This document shows, piece by piece, positions 26,891 to 35,904 of a stretch of 64,000 bases of DNA. The stretch covers positions 1-64,000 of the forward strand of contig NZ_QTQI01000023.1 in the NCBI RefSeq assembly GCF_003853705.1. Reading direction: 5' to 3'. A program made the position numbers and the translations under genes. Numbering within the stretch: the stretch's first letter is position 1; every line of letters starts with the position of its first letter. Origin of the DNA: Burkholderia sp. Bp8992. GTDB taxonomy: Bacteria > Pseudomonadota > Gammaproteobacteria > Burkholderiales > Burkholderiaceae. Under the pieces are notes generated by a model, which searched no databases, had not been told where the DNA came from, and was given only the letters and a program-made list of their open reading frames with translations.

Positions 26891-27592
26891 ATGTCGACTT
26901 CCGTTATGGCTGGCCGGGAGACCGCGGCGCCGACGCGCACGGGCCTCACGGTCAACGAGATTTACGAGCAGCTGAAACAGATGGCTGTGCTGTACAAGAT
27001 TCGACCGGGCGAGCGGTTCAACGAGCTGGAACTCGCCGAGCGCTTCAACGTGAGTCGCACGCCGATTCGCGAGGCACTGAACCGGCTCGTTGCCGAAAAC
27101 CTGCTGGTGTTCGTGCCGAACCGCGGTTTCTTCATTCGGGAACTGGAGGGGAAGGATGTGTTCGATCTGTTCGAATTGCGTCGCTCGATCGAGACGACCG
27201 CGGTGACGCTGGCGTGCGAACGTGCGTCGGACAACGACATCAAGGCGCTGCGTCGCTTCTGGAAGCAGGTGATGAAGAATGCCGCGCGGATGTCGTCGTC
27301 CGAGCTGGTCGTCAAGGACGAGCAATTTCATCTGGAGCTCGCCGCGTTGTCGGGCAATGCCGAGATCGGCCGCGTGCTGCAGGGGATCAACGCCCGGATT
27401 CACTACGTGCGGTGGGTCGATGTCGATCAGCGACGCAACGAGGCGTTCACCGAGCATCTCGAGATTCTCGACGCGCTCGCCGAACGCGACGCGGCGCGTT
27501 GCGCGACACTGACCGACACGCATATCCGCTGGCGGATGGAGGAGATCACGCGCGTCGTCCAGGCGAGCGTCGTCAAGCTGTACGCAAAATAG
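26891..27592 (+). CDS. GntR-family (FadR/FCD) transcriptional regulator
   Basis: A 233-residue regulator with the winged helix LKQMAVLYKIRPGERFNELELAERF (in parts), NVSRTPIREALNRLVAENLLVF and an FCD ligand domain: DLFELRRSIETTAVTLAC, DEQFHLELAALSGN, and HLEILDALAERDAARC with metal-binding histidines. CAGGAGA lies 7 bp before the ATG at 26891. It ends the RidA/DadA/racemase operon and likely senses its substrate. The paired sites in 24058-24375 are its probable targets. Confidence 0.87.
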   Translation: MSTSVMAGRETAAPTRTGLTVNEIYEQLKQMAVLYKIRPGERFNELELAERFNVSRTPIREALNRLVAENLLVFVPNRGFFIRELEGKDVFDLFELRRSIETTAVTLACERASDNDIKALRRFWKQVMKNAARMSSSELVVKDEQFHLELAALSGNAEIGRVLQGINARIHYVRWVDVDQRRNEAFTEHLEILDALAERDAARCATLTDTHIRWRMEEITRVVQASVVKLYAK

Positions 27593-27747
27593 AGAAAGAC
27601 CGGCGGCAGCGCCTGCGACGGCCGCGTGCGGCACGCGAACGGGCGGGACCGGGCCGGTCGGCGAGACAAGCAGTCGTGCAAAGGAGGACGGGCCGCCCGG
27701 ATCGACCGGCGCGGGGCATCGCTACTTGATCGTCACGAGGTGCCGTC

Positions 27748-28632
27748 ATGACACACGGTACGTTGGTCACGCTGTATAAACCCTCCGCAGCGCAGATCGA
27801 GCATTTGCTGACCTTGCCTGCGAAAAGCCCCGCCGTCGTCGCGGTCGACAATTCGCCTGCCGCCGATCGTGCGCTGTACGCGCGTCTGGCGGCAGGCGGC
27901 GTCGACGTGATCGCGAATCACAATCGCGGCGGAATCGCCGGTGCGTTCAACGCCGGCGTCGAATTCCTGATCGGCCGCGGCTGCGACGTCTTCTTCATCT
28001 TCGACCAGGATTCGCACGTTCCGGACGACTATTTCGATCGGATGCTGGCCGGCTGCGCGCGGGTGGGCGACAGCCGCTTCCTGGTCGGCCCGCGGATCTT
28101 CAACCGCAATTTCCAGCGCGACCTGCCGTTGTTCACGGTGCGCCGCTGGTCCGCGCAGATCACGCCGATCCACGGCGGCGCGCATGGCCTGCTGTCGTGC
28201 TCGGTCATCATCTCGTCGGGCACCGCGATTTCGCTCGACGCGTATCGCGCCCTCGGCCGCTTCCGCGAGGATTTCTTCATCGATCACGTCGACGCCGAAT
28301 ACTGCATGCGCGCGCAGGCGCACGGCGTGCCGGTGCGCGTCAACGCCGACGTGTCGCTGCCTCACGAGCTCGGCAGCCCGTCTGCGCAGCAGCACTGGCC
28401 GCGCGTCGAGATATTCGATCAGAGCGCGCTGCGCCATTACTACGCGGCGCGCAATTGCATCCTGGTCGCCCGCGACTACTGGCGACGCTATCCGGCCATG
28501 CTGCTGATCAATCTCATCACGCTCAAGCACGTGGCGTTCGTGCTGCTGCATGCGCGCAACAAGCGCCTGAAGTTGAAGGCGATCTATTGCGGCGTGACGG
28601 ACGGGCTGCGCGGCCGGTACGGCCGCGTGTGA
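27748..28632 (+). CDS. GT2-family rhamnosyltransferase, RhlC-like
   Basis: A 294-residue glycosyltransferase that resembles Pseudomonas RhlC (rhamnosyltransferase 2 of rhamnolipid synthesis). Matching points are VVAVDNSP, NRGGIAGAFNAGVEFL, FIFDQDSHVPDDYF (the DxDS metal/nucleotide site of rhamnosyltransferases), FLVGPRIFNR, FFIDHVDAEYCMRAQAHGVP and LRHYYAARNCILVARDY, ending in VTDGLRGRYGR. It would use dTDP-L-rhamnose, which rmlACDB 10 kb away can make. No rhlA or rhlB gene is in the window, so the acceptor may be something else. RhlC itself is longer at the C-terminus. Confidence 0.8.
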   Translation: MTHGTLVTLYKPSAAQIEHLLTLPAKSPAVVAVDNSPAADRALYARLAAGGVDVIANHNRGGIAGAFNAGVEFLIGRGCDVFFIFDQDSHVPDDYFDRMLAGCARVGDSRFLVGPRIFNRNFQRDLPLFTVRRWSAQITPIHGGAHGLLSCSVIISSGTAISLDAYRALGRFREDFFIDHVDAEYCMRAQAHGVPVRVNADVSLPHELGSPSAQQHWPRVEIFDQSALRHYYAARNCILVARDYWRRYPAMLLINLITLKHVAFVLLHARNKRLKLKAIYCGVTDGLRGRYGRV

Positions 28633-28711
28633 CGCACGCGGCAGCGCGCGTATCGGCGCATGACGAATGCGCCCCATGATTTGGACTTCTTATTATAAAG
28701 AGGAATTCGCG

Positions 28712-29647
28712 ATGACCCAGACTACGCCGATTCACCGCCGCTATACGGGCGCGTTCTCCGTCGCGCCGACGATCTTCACCGAAGCGGGCGAGATCGACAT
28801 GCCGGGCCAGAAGCGCTGTGTCGACTTCATCATCGAGGCGGGCGCGGACGGCCTTTGCATCCTGGCGAACTACTCGGAACAGTTTTCGCTGACCGACGAC
28901 GAACGCGAGCGGCTCATCGCGGCGATCCTCGAGCACGTGGCGGGACGCGTGCCGGTGATCGTGACGACCACGCATTTCAATCCGGCGATCTGCGCGGCGC
29001 GCAGCCGTGCCGCGCAGGCGGCCGGTGCGGCGATGGTGATGGTGATGCCGCCGTACCACGGCGCGACGATTCGTTGTGGCGAGGCCGCGATCGAGCAGTT
29101 CTACGCGGCGCTTTCCGATGCGATCGCAATCCCGATCATGTACCAGGACGCGCCGATGAGCGGCACGCAGGTATCGGCCGCGTTCCTGGCCCGCATCGCG
29201 CACACGATTCCGAACCTGCGCTATTTCAAGATCGAAGTGCCGCAGTCGGCGTCGAAGCTGCGCGAGCTGATCGCGCTCGGCGGCGACGCGATCGAAGGGC
29301 CGTTCGACGGCGAGGAAGCGATCACGCTGCTCGCCGATCTCGACGCGGGCGCGACTGGCAGCATCCTCGGCGGCGGTTATCCGGACGGGCTGCGACCGAT
29401 TCTCGCCGCCTATCTCGCCGGGCGGCGGGACGAGGCGGTTGCCCAGTACGAGCGATGGCTGCCGTTGATCAACTACGAGAACCGTCAGGCCGGCTTGCTC
29501 GCGGCGAAGGCGCTGATGAAGGAGGGCGGCGTGATCGCATCGGACGCGCCGCGCCGTCCGCTCGCGCCGCTGCATCCGGCGACGCGTGCGGGCCTGGTCG
29601 AAATTGCGCGACGGCTCGACGCGCTGGTGCTGCGCTGGGCACGCTGA
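28712..29647 (+). CDS. DapA-family 2-keto-3-deoxy sugar acid aldolase (putative L-2-keto-3-deoxyrhamnonate aldolase)
   Basis: A 311-residue class I aldolase of the dihydrodipicolinate synthase/NAL family. It carries [60 protein letters not shown] with the catalytic Tyr, and [17 protein letters not shown] with the Schiff-base Lys, then [12 protein letters not shown]. GTs and dehydratases around it belong to L-rhamnose use, so cleavage of L-2-keto-3-deoxyrhamnonate to pyruvate and L-lactaldehyde is inferred from context. The start at 28712 follows AAAGAGG; an upstream in-frame ATG lacks a site. Confidence 0.78.
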   Translation: MTQTTPIHRRYTGAFSVAPTIFTEAGEIDMPGQKRCVDFIIEAGADGLCILANYSEQFSLTDDERERLIAAILEHVAGRVPVIVTTTHFNPAICAARSRAAQAAGAAMVMVMPPYHGATIRCGEAAIEQFYAALSDAIAIPIMYQDAPMSGTQVSAAFLARIAHTIPNLRYFKIEVPQSASKLRELIALGGDAIEGPFDGEEAITLLADLDAGATGSILGGGYPDGLRPILAAYLAGRRDEAVAQYERWLPLINYENRQAGLLAAKALMKEGGVIASDAPRRPLAPLHPATRAGLVEIARRLDALVLRWAR

Positions 29648-29751
29648 CGCGACGATCTCGCAGGACGAGGTGGCGATTTGCGCCGCAATCCGTGCGCACG
29701 ACGCGTACGGGCGGCTTCCGGACTCGACGACCCAACCAAGGAACCCGAAGA

Positions 29752-30930
29752 ATGAGCATGCCGACGATACGCGCGGTCCGCGCGCTGACGGTGCGTGGTG
29801 GCGGTGCCGACTACCACGACCAGGATGCCGGTCACTGGATCGACGACCACATCGCGACGCCGATGTCGCGCTATCCCGAATACCGGCAGAGCCGCCAGTC
29901 GTTCGGCATCAACGTGCTCGGCACGCTCGTGATCGAAGTCGAGGCCAGTGACGGGACGGTCGGTTTCGCCGTGACGACCGGCGGCGAGATCGGCGCGTTC
30001 ATCGTCGAGCGGCATCTCGCCCGCTTCATCGAAGGGCAGCGCGTGACCGACATCGAAAAGATGTGGGACCAGATGTTCTACGCGACGCTGTACTACGGGC
30101 GCAAGGGTGTCGTGCTCAATGCGATTTCGGGCGTCGATCTCGCGCTGTGGGACCTGCTCGGCAAGGTGCGGCAAGAGCCCGTGCACCAGCTGCTCGGCGG
30201 CAAGGTGCGCGACGAGCTCGAGTTCTACGCGACCGGCGCACGGCCGGATCTTGCAAAGGAGATGGGCTTCATCGGCGGCAAGCTGCCGCTGCATCACGGC
30301 CCCGCCGAGGGGGACGCCGGCCTGCGCCGCAATCTCGATGCGCTCGCCGAGATGCGCTCGCGTGTCGGCGACGATTTCTGGCTGATGCTCGACTGCTGGA
30401 TGAGCCTCGACGTGCCGTATGCGACGCGGCTCGCGCACGGGGCGCACGCGCTCGGCCTGAAATGGATCGAGGAATGCCTGCCGCCCGACGACTACTGGGG
30501 CTATGCGAAGCTGCGCCGCGATGTGCCGCGCGGCATGCTCGTCACGACCGGCGAGCACGAGGCGACCCGCTGGGGCTTCCGGATGCTGCTGGAGATGGAG
30601 TGCTGCGACATCATCCAGCCGGACGTGGGCTGGTGCGGCGGGCTCACGGAGCTGATGCGCATCTCGGCGCTCGCCGACGCGCGCGGCGTGCTGGTGATTC
30701 CGCACGGGTCGTCGGTCTACAGCTATCACTTCGTCACGACGCGGCACAACAGCCCGTTCGCCGAATTCCTGATGATGGCGCCGCAGGCGGATCGTGTCGT
30801 GCCGATGTTCGATCCGCTGCTGCTCGACGAACCGGTGCCCGTCGGCGGGCGCATGAAGGTGCCCGACACGCCCGGCTTCGGCGTGCGCCTGAATCCGGAC
30901 GTGCGCATGCAGCGCCCGTATGAACACTGA
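29752..30930 (+). CDS. rhmD: L-rhamnonate dehydratase
   Basis: A 392-residue enolase-superfamily enzyme that follows E. coli RhmD/YfaW closely: [22 protein letters not shown] (in parts), [77 protein letters not shown] (metal Asp), [27 protein letters not shown] and [12 protein letters not shown], then [12 protein letters not shown] with the catalytic His. It dehydrates L-rhamnonate to 2-keto-3-deoxy-L-rhamnonate. AAGGAA precedes the ATG. Stop and neighbouring genes leave short gaps, consistent with one operon. Confidence 0.93.
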   Translation: MSMPTIRAVRALTVRGGGADYHDQDAGHWIDDHIATPMSRYPEYRQSRQSFGINVLGTLVIEVEASDGTVGFAVTTGGEIGAFIVERHLARFIEGQRVTDIEKMWDQMFYATLYYGRKGVVLNAISGVDLALWDLLGKVRQEPVHQLLGGKVRDELEFYATGARPDLAKEMGFIGGKLPLHHGPAEGDAGLRRNLDALAEMRSRVGDDFWLMLDCWMSLDVPYATRLAHGAHALGLKWIEECLPPDDYWGYAKLRRDVPRGMLVTTGEHEATRWGFRMLLEMECCDIIQPDVGWCGGLTELMRISALADARGVLVIPHGSSVYSYHFVTTRHNSPFAEFLMMAPQADRVVPMFDPLLLDEPVPVGGRMKVPDTPGFGVRLNPDVRMQRPYEH

Positions 30931-31006
30931 GCGCGCGCAGGCGCGCGCCGGCGTCGCGACGCCGGCTGCTGCCGAAGGCGTGATCGTCAAAGTCGAAGGG
31001 GGCGCA

Positions 31007-31795
31007 ATGACGAAGTTGCTCGAAGACAGGGTCGTCGTCGTGACGGGCGGATCGCGCGGGATCGGCCGCGCGATCGCGCTGGCGTGCGCGCGGCATGGTG
31101 CGGACGTCGTCGTCAACTACTGGACGAACCCGCTGCTGCCTGCGCAGGCCGATCACGCGATCGATGCGCTCGTCGACGCGATCCGCGCGACGGGGCGCCA
31201 CGCGCTTGCCGTGCCGGGCGACGTCGCGCAGCCCGACACGGCAAGCGCACTGGTCGCGGCGGCGGTCGAGCGATTCGGCCGGATCGACGTGCTGGCGAGC
31301 AACGCCGGAATCTGCCCGTTCCACGGGTTCCTGGATTTGCCGCCCGATCTGCTGCAAAGGACGATGGAAGTGAACCTGCACGGTGCGTTCTACATGACCC
31401 AGGCCGCCGCACGACAAATGGCCGCGCAAGGGCGCGGCGGCGCGATCGTCGCGACCAGCTCGATCAGCGCGCTGGTCGGTGGCGGCATGCAGACGCACTA
31501 TACGCCGACCAAGGCTGGCGTCCATGCGCTGATGCAATCGTGCGCGGTCGCACTCGCGCCGCATCGGATCCGCTGCAATTCGGTGCTGCCGGGCACGATC
31601 CGGACCGAGATCAACGACGACGATCTCGCGGCGCCCGGCAAGACCGAGTACTTCGAGCGCCGGATCCCGCTCGGCCGACTCGGCGAGCCGGACGACGTCG
31701 CCGACTGCGTCGTGTTTCTCGCATCCGACATGGCGCGCTACGTGAACGGCGCCGCGCTGCTCGTCGACGGCGGCATGTACGTGAACCTGCAGTGA
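31007..31795 (+). CDS. L-rhamnose 1-dehydrogenase, SDR family (putative)
   Basis: A 262-residue classical [26 protein letters not shown] (in parts), [37 protein letters not shown] (catalytic Ser and YxxxK), and the closing [22 protein letters not shown]. The start at 31007 follows GAAGGGGG; the frame upstream to 30920 is not needed. Lying between rhamnonate dehydratase and rhamnose mutarotase genes, it most likely oxidises L-rhamnose to rhamnono-lactone, as the SDR dehydrogenase does in other non-phosphorylating pathways. Confidence 0.83.
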   Translation: MTKLLEDRVVVVTGGSRGIGRAIALACARHGADVVVNYWTNPLLPAQADHAIDALVDAIRATGRHALAVPGDVAQPDTASALVAAAVERFGRIDVLASNAGICPFHGFLDLPPDLLQRTMEVNLHGAFYMTQAAARQMAAQGRGGAIVATSSISALVGGGMQTHYTPTKAGVHALMQSCAVALAPHRIRCNSVLPGTIRTEINDDDLAAPGKTEYFERRIPLGRLGEPDDVADCVVFLASDMARYVNGAALLVDGGMYVNLQ

Positions 31796-31812
31796 AACAA
31801 CGAGGCATGGCC

Positions 31813-32127
31813 ATGGAAACGATCGCCTTCAGGATGCGCCTGCACCCCGGCAAGCGGGACGAATACCGACGCCGGCACGATGCGATCTGGCCGGAGCTGG
31901 CCGACGCGCTTCGTGCGGCGGGCATATCGGACTACCGGATTTTTCTCGACGACGACACCCATCACCTGTTCGCCGTGCTCAAGCGGCCGGCCGATCACCG
32001 GATCGCGCAACTCGCCGAAACGGACGTGATGCGTCGCTGGTGGGCGTACATGGCCGACCTGATGGAGACCGGGCCGGACGGGCGTCCGGTCGAGAAATTG
32101 CTGGAGCCGATGTTTCATCTGGAATGA
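31813..32127 (+). CDS. rhaM: L-rhamnose mutarotase
   Basis: A 104-residue protein matching Rha[26 protein letters not shown] with the conserved His, the [17 protein letters not shown] strand, and [23 protein letters not shown] near the end. It interconverts alpha and beta L-rhamnopyranose. The second ATG (31813) is preferred, since GAGG lies 7 bp before it and the length equals the family norm; the first ATG at 31807 is too close to that site. Confidence 0.92.
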   Translation: METIAFRMRLHPGKRDEYRRRHDAIWPELADALRAAGISDYRIFLDDDTHHLFAVLKRPADHRIAQLAETDVMRRWWAYMADLMETGPDGRPVEKLLEPMFHLE

Positions 32128-32234
32128 GGGCCGGCGCCGGCGCATCGTGCCGGACGACGCTGGACGAATAACGCGCGGCGTGCGGCATGGTGCGCGCGGT
32201 GCGTCACCGATTCGCATGAACTGACGGAGCCGTC

Positions 32235-33131
32235 ATGCAGATTGTCGATCCACACGTCCATTTCTGGGACGCGGACATGCTCAGCTACAGCTGGCTCGAT
32301 CGCGCGCAGCCGGCGTTCTCCGGCGCGGTCGCGGATTTGCCCCGGCGGTACGGGCCCGCGGAGTTGCGCGCCGACGCCGGTGCGGATATCGACGTGTTGA
32401 AGGTCGTGCACGTCGAAGCGATCCACGATGCGTGGACGACACCGAGCGAAGTCGACTGGCTGCAGGCGCTTGCGGATGCGCCGGCGAGCGGCGGGATGCC
32501 GGACGGCATCGTGGCGGGCGTCGACCTGTTCGCGCCGGACGCGCGCATCCGGCTTGCCGGCGCGGCGGCACATCCGAACGTGCGCGGCATCCGGCAGGTA
32601 TTGAACCGGCATCCGGACCCCTGGTACAACTACGTCGACGTGGACTATCTCGCCGAACCGCGCTGGCGCGAAAATTTCGGCATGCTAGACGAATTCCGGT
32701 TGTCGTTCGACCTGCAGCTGTACCCGGCCCAGATCGGTGCGGCGCTCACCGTGATCGATGCGCATCCGGACACGCCCGTGATCGTCAATCACACGGGCAT
32801 GTTCGTCGATCGAGCCAGCGTGCACGGCTGGCGCGAATGGCGCGACGGACTGCGCGGGCTCGCGCGGCGTGCGAACGTGACGATGAAGCTCTCCGGGCTC
32901 GCGATGTTCGACCATCGCTGGACGGTCGAAAGCTTCCGTCCGTACGTGCTGGAGGCGATCGACGTGTTCGGCGCGACACGCTGCATGTTCGCGTCGAATT
33001 TCCCGGTCGACCGGCTCCACGCCGACTACCGGGCGCTCTGGCGCGCGTTTGCGGCGATCGTCGCCGGCGCCGGCGAGGACGAACGCGACGCGCTGTTCAC
33101 CGGCACCGCGCTGCGGGTTTATCGGTTGTGA
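32235..33131 (+). CDS. Amidohydrolase-family lactonase (putative L-rhamnono-1,4-lactonase)
   Basis: A 298-residue TIM-barrel hydrolase of COG3618. It begins MQIVDPHVHFWD (HxH metal site), has YSWLDRAQP, VHVEAIHDAW, GVDLFAPDARIRL, RGIRQVLNRHP, NHTGMFVD, MKLSGLAMFDHRW and CMFASNFPVDRLH with the C-terminal metal Asp region. Relatives hydrolyse sugar lactones. Its place at the end of the rhamnose genes suggests opening of L-rhamnono-lactone to L-rhamnonate for RhmD. Confidence 0.83.
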   Translation: MQIVDPHVHFWDADMLSYSWLDRAQPAFSGAVADLPRRYGPAELRADAGADIDVLKVVHVEAIHDAWTTPSEVDWLQALADAPASGGMPDGIVAGVDLFAPDARIRLAGAAAHPNVRGIRQVLNRHPDPWYNYVDVDYLAEPRWRENFGMLDEFRLSFDLQLYPAQIGAALTVIDAHPDTPVIVNHTGMFVDRASVHGWREWRDGLRGLARRANVTMKLSGLAMFDHRWTVESFRPYVLEAIDVFGATRCMFASNFPVDRLHADYRALWRAFAAIVAGAGEDERDALFTGTALRVYRL

Positions 33132-33291
33132 GCCGTGTCGCCAAGCCGACACCTCCGTACTAACCCTGATTAAAAATTCTTATCGCGGTGAAAAATTCAG
33201 CATCTTATTGAACCGATATCGGCTGGATATAGTGGCTCGCTTTCCCGCACGCCTCCCCGGCGTGCGCAGACGAACGGCAGGAGCCCCTTTG

Positions 33292-34482
33292 ATGACCACC
33301 GATACCCGCTTCACTGAAGTCGAGGATCTGATGCCCGCCGCCGGCGGGCTGCGCGAGATCCGTCACCACATCCATCACCATCCCGAACTCGCGTACGAAG
33401 AGCACGACACGGCCGCGCTCGTCGCGGACAAGCTCGAGCAATGGGGCTGGCAGGTGACGCGCGGGGTCGGCAAGACGGGCGTCGTCGGCACGCTGCGCGT
33501 GGGCGACGGCGCGCGCAGCATCGGCATCCGCGCCGACATGGACGCACTGCCGATCGTCGAGGCGACCGGCCTGCCGTATGCGAGCGGTACGCACGGCAAG
33601 ATGCACGCGTGCGGCCACGACGGCCACACGACGATGCTGCTCGGCGCCGCGCAGCATCTCGCGAAGACGCGCAACTTCTCCGGCACCGTGCACCTGTATT
33701 TCCAGCCGGCGGAAGAGCACGGCGTCGACAGCGGCGCGAAAAAGATGATCGACGACGGCCTGTTCGAACGCTTTCCGTGCGACGCGGTGTTCGGCATGCA
33801 CAACCATCCGGGCGCGGCGCCCGGCGTGTTCCTCACGCGCCGCGGCCCGTTCATGTCTGCGGGCGACAAGGCGATCATCACGATCGAAGGCGTCGGCGGC
33901 CACGCGGCGCGGCCGCACCTGACGGTCGATCCGGTCGTCGTCGCCGCGAGCATCGTGATGGCCCTGCAGACGATCGTCGCGCGCAACGTCGACCCGTCGC
34001 AGCCGGCGGTCGTCACGGTCGGCTCGATGCACGCGGGCACCGCGAACAACGTGATTCCGAACGGCGCGCGCCTCGAACTCAGCGTCCGGTCGTTCAGCCC
34101 GGAAGTGCGCGCGCTGCTCAAGCGCCGTATCACCGAGCTGGCCGAGACGCAGGCCGCGAGCTACGGCGCGACCGCCAACGTCGAGTACATCGAAGGCTAT
34201 CCGGTCGTCGTCAATACGGATGCCGAAACGGATTTCGCCGCGCAGGTCGCACGTGAACTCGTCGGCGATGCGCATGTGGTCGAGCAGACCGACCTGCTGA
34301 TGGGCAGCGAGGATTTCGCGTTCATGCTGCAGCAGCGGCCGGGTTCGTTCGTGCGGCTCGGCAACGGCGAAGGCGAGGACGGCTGCATGGTGCACAACCC
34401 GAAATACGACTTCAACGATCGCAACCTGCCGATCGGCGCGGCATTCTGGACGCGCCTCGTCGAGCGCTACCTCGGTCGGTGA
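33292..34482 (+). CDS. M20D-family amidohydrolase (hippurate hydrolase-like)
   Basis: A 396-residue metallohydrolase with the M20D pattern: IRHHIHHHPELAYEEHDTAAL, GIRADMDALPIVEATGLPYAS, MHACGHDGHTTMLLGAA, YFQPAEEHGVDSGAKKMI, GMHNHPGAAPG and GVGGHAARPHLTVDPV, ending with MGSEDFAFMLQQRPGSFV. It removes acyl groups from N-acyl amino acids such as hippurate. GGCAGGAG precedes the ATG at 33292. It is followed by a metabolite:proton symporter on the same strand, a common pair for import and hydrolysis of aromatic amides. Confidence 0.87.
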   Translation: MTTDTRFTEVEDLMPAAGGLREIRHHIHHHPELAYEEHDTAALVADKLEQWGWQVTRGVGKTGVVGTLRVGDGARSIGIRADMDALPIVEATGLPYASGTHGKMHACGHDGHTTMLLGAAQHLAKTRNFSGTVHLYFQPAEEHGVDSGAKKMIDDGLFERFPCDAVFGMHNHPGAAPGVFLTRRGPFMSAGDKAIITIEGVGGHAARPHLTVDPVVVAASIVMALQTIVARNVDPSQPAVVTVGSMHAGTANNVIPNGARLELSVRSFSPEVRALLKRRITELAETQAASYGATANVEYIEGYPVVVNTDAETDFAAQVARELVGDAHVVEQTDLLMGSEDFAFMLQQRPGSFVRLGNGEGEDGCMVHNPKYDFNDRNLPIGAAFWTRLVERYLGR

Positions 34483-34538
34483 TCGCAACGGCGGCGCGCG
34501 GCCGGCGCTTCCGGCCGCATTGAGTGGAGACGACAAAT

Positions 34539-35870
34539 ATGCAGAAAGACCATCTCGCGCTGCACCCCGCGTCGACGGGCGCCGCCGCAGCCGGCGCGCC
34601 TGCCGCGCCTGCCGTCACGCGGCGCGGCGCGATCGCCGCGGCCGTGATCGGCAACTGGCTGGAATTTTTCGATTTCACGGTGTACGGCTTCTTCGCGGTG
34701 CTGATCGGCAAGCTGTTCTTCCCGTCGAGCGACGCGACCACGTCGCTGCTGTTGTCGGTCGCGACGTTCGCGGCCGGCTTCTTCACGCGGCCGCTCGGCA
34801 GCGTCGTGCTCGGCGTCTATGCGGACCGCAAGGGACGCAAGGCCGCGCTGAACCTGACGATCATGCTGATGGCGCTCGGCACGGGCCTGATCGCGATCGC
34901 GCCGACCTATGCGCAGGTCGGCGTGGCCGCGCCGCTGCTCGTCGTGTTCGCGCGGCTGCTGCAGGGCTTCTCGCAGGGCGGCGAATTCGGCGCGGCGACG
35001 ACGACGCTGCTCGAACAGGGCGGCACGTCGCGCCGCGCGTTCCGCGCGAGCTGGCAGCTGGCGACGCAGGGCGGCGCCGCGCTGATGGGCTCGGGTTTCG
35101 CGGCGCTGTTGTCGAACACGATGACGAAGGACGCGCTGGAAGGCTGGGGCTGGCGGCTGCCGTTCCTCGTCGGCGTGCTGATCGCGCCGGTCGGCATGTA
35201 TCTGCGCCGCCGGCTGGCGGACGACGCGCCCGGCGACAGCCATCACGGGATCGAGCGCGGCGTGCTGCACGAGTTGTTCTCGAAGCACACGCGCACGGTG
35301 GTGCTGCTGATGCTCACGGTGATGGGCGGCACGGTGTCGACCTACATCCTGACGTTCTACATGCCGACTTACGCGATCCACACGCTCGGGCTGCCGATGA
35401 AGCTGTCGATGTTCGTCGGCGTCGCGTCGGGCTGCGTGATGCTGGTCACGTGCCCGCTGTTCGGCTGGCTGTCGGACAGGCTCGGCAGCCGGCGCCTGCC
35501 GATCTTCGTCGGCCGCGGCGTGCTGGTCCTGCTGCTGTTCCCGGCATTCTGGCTGATGAATCATCACCCGACGCTGTCGGTGATCCTGCCGCTGACCGCG
35601 CTGATGCTGCTGTTCTATTCGCTCGGCTCGGCGTCGGAAATGGCGCTGATGTGCGAGTCGCTGCCGCGTCACGTGCGGGCAACCGGCATCTCAATTGCTT
35701 ATGCGCTCGCGGTGACGATCTTCGGCGGCACCGCGCAACTGATCGCGACCTGGCTCGTGAAGACGACCGGCAGCAAGCTCGCGCCAGCCGGCTACGTGGC
35801 CGCGTGCGTGGTGCTGTCGCTGATCGCGGTCGCGATGCTGCGCGAGACGGCGCAGGAATCGCTGGACTGA
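34539..35870 (+). CDS. MFS transporter, metabolite:H+ symporter (MHS) family
   Basis: A 443-residue inner-membrane carrier with MHS marks: AVIGNWLEFFDFTVYGFFAVLIGKLFFP (in parts), FFTRPLGSVVLGVYADRKGRKAAL with motif A, FARLLQGFSQGGEFGAATTTL, and the central WRLPFLVGVLIAPVGMYLRR. Relatives carry citrate, proline/betaine or aromatic acids. It lies 56 bp after the M20D hydrolase gene and probably imports that enzyme's substrate. The ATG at 34539 is chosen over the GTG at 34524, since GTGGAGA lies ahead. Confidence 0.87.
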   Translation: MQKDHLALHPASTGAAAAGAPAAPAVTRRGAIAAAVIGNWLEFFDFTVYGFFAVLIGKLFFPSSDATTSLLLSVATFAAGFFTRPLGSVVLGVYADRKGRKAALNLTIMLMALGTGLIAIAPTYAQVGVAAPLLVVFARLLQGFSQGGEFGAATTTLLEQGGTSRRAFRASWQLATQGGAALMGSGFAALLSNTMTKDALEGWGWRLPFLVGVLIAPVGMYLRRRLADDAPGDSHHGIERGVLHELFSKHTRTVVLLMLTVMGGTVSTYILTFYMPTYAIHTLGLPMKLSMFVGVASGCVMLVTCPLFGWLSDRLGSRRLPIFVGRGVLVLLLFPAFWLMNHHPTLSVILPLTALMLLFYSLGSASEMALMCESLPRHVRATGISIAYALAVTIFGGTAQLIATWLVKTTGSKLAPAGYVAACVVLSLIAVAMLRETAQESLD

Positions 35871-35904
35871 CGCGCGACGCGGGCGGCGGCGCGCGCTCGT
35901 GCGC

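Noticed and set aside
27748-28632. Calling the transferase RhlC of a rhamnolipid cluster
   Set aside because: Sequence likeness to RhlC is clear, but rhlA and rhlB are absent here and the C-terminus is shorter, so only RhlC-like is claimed.
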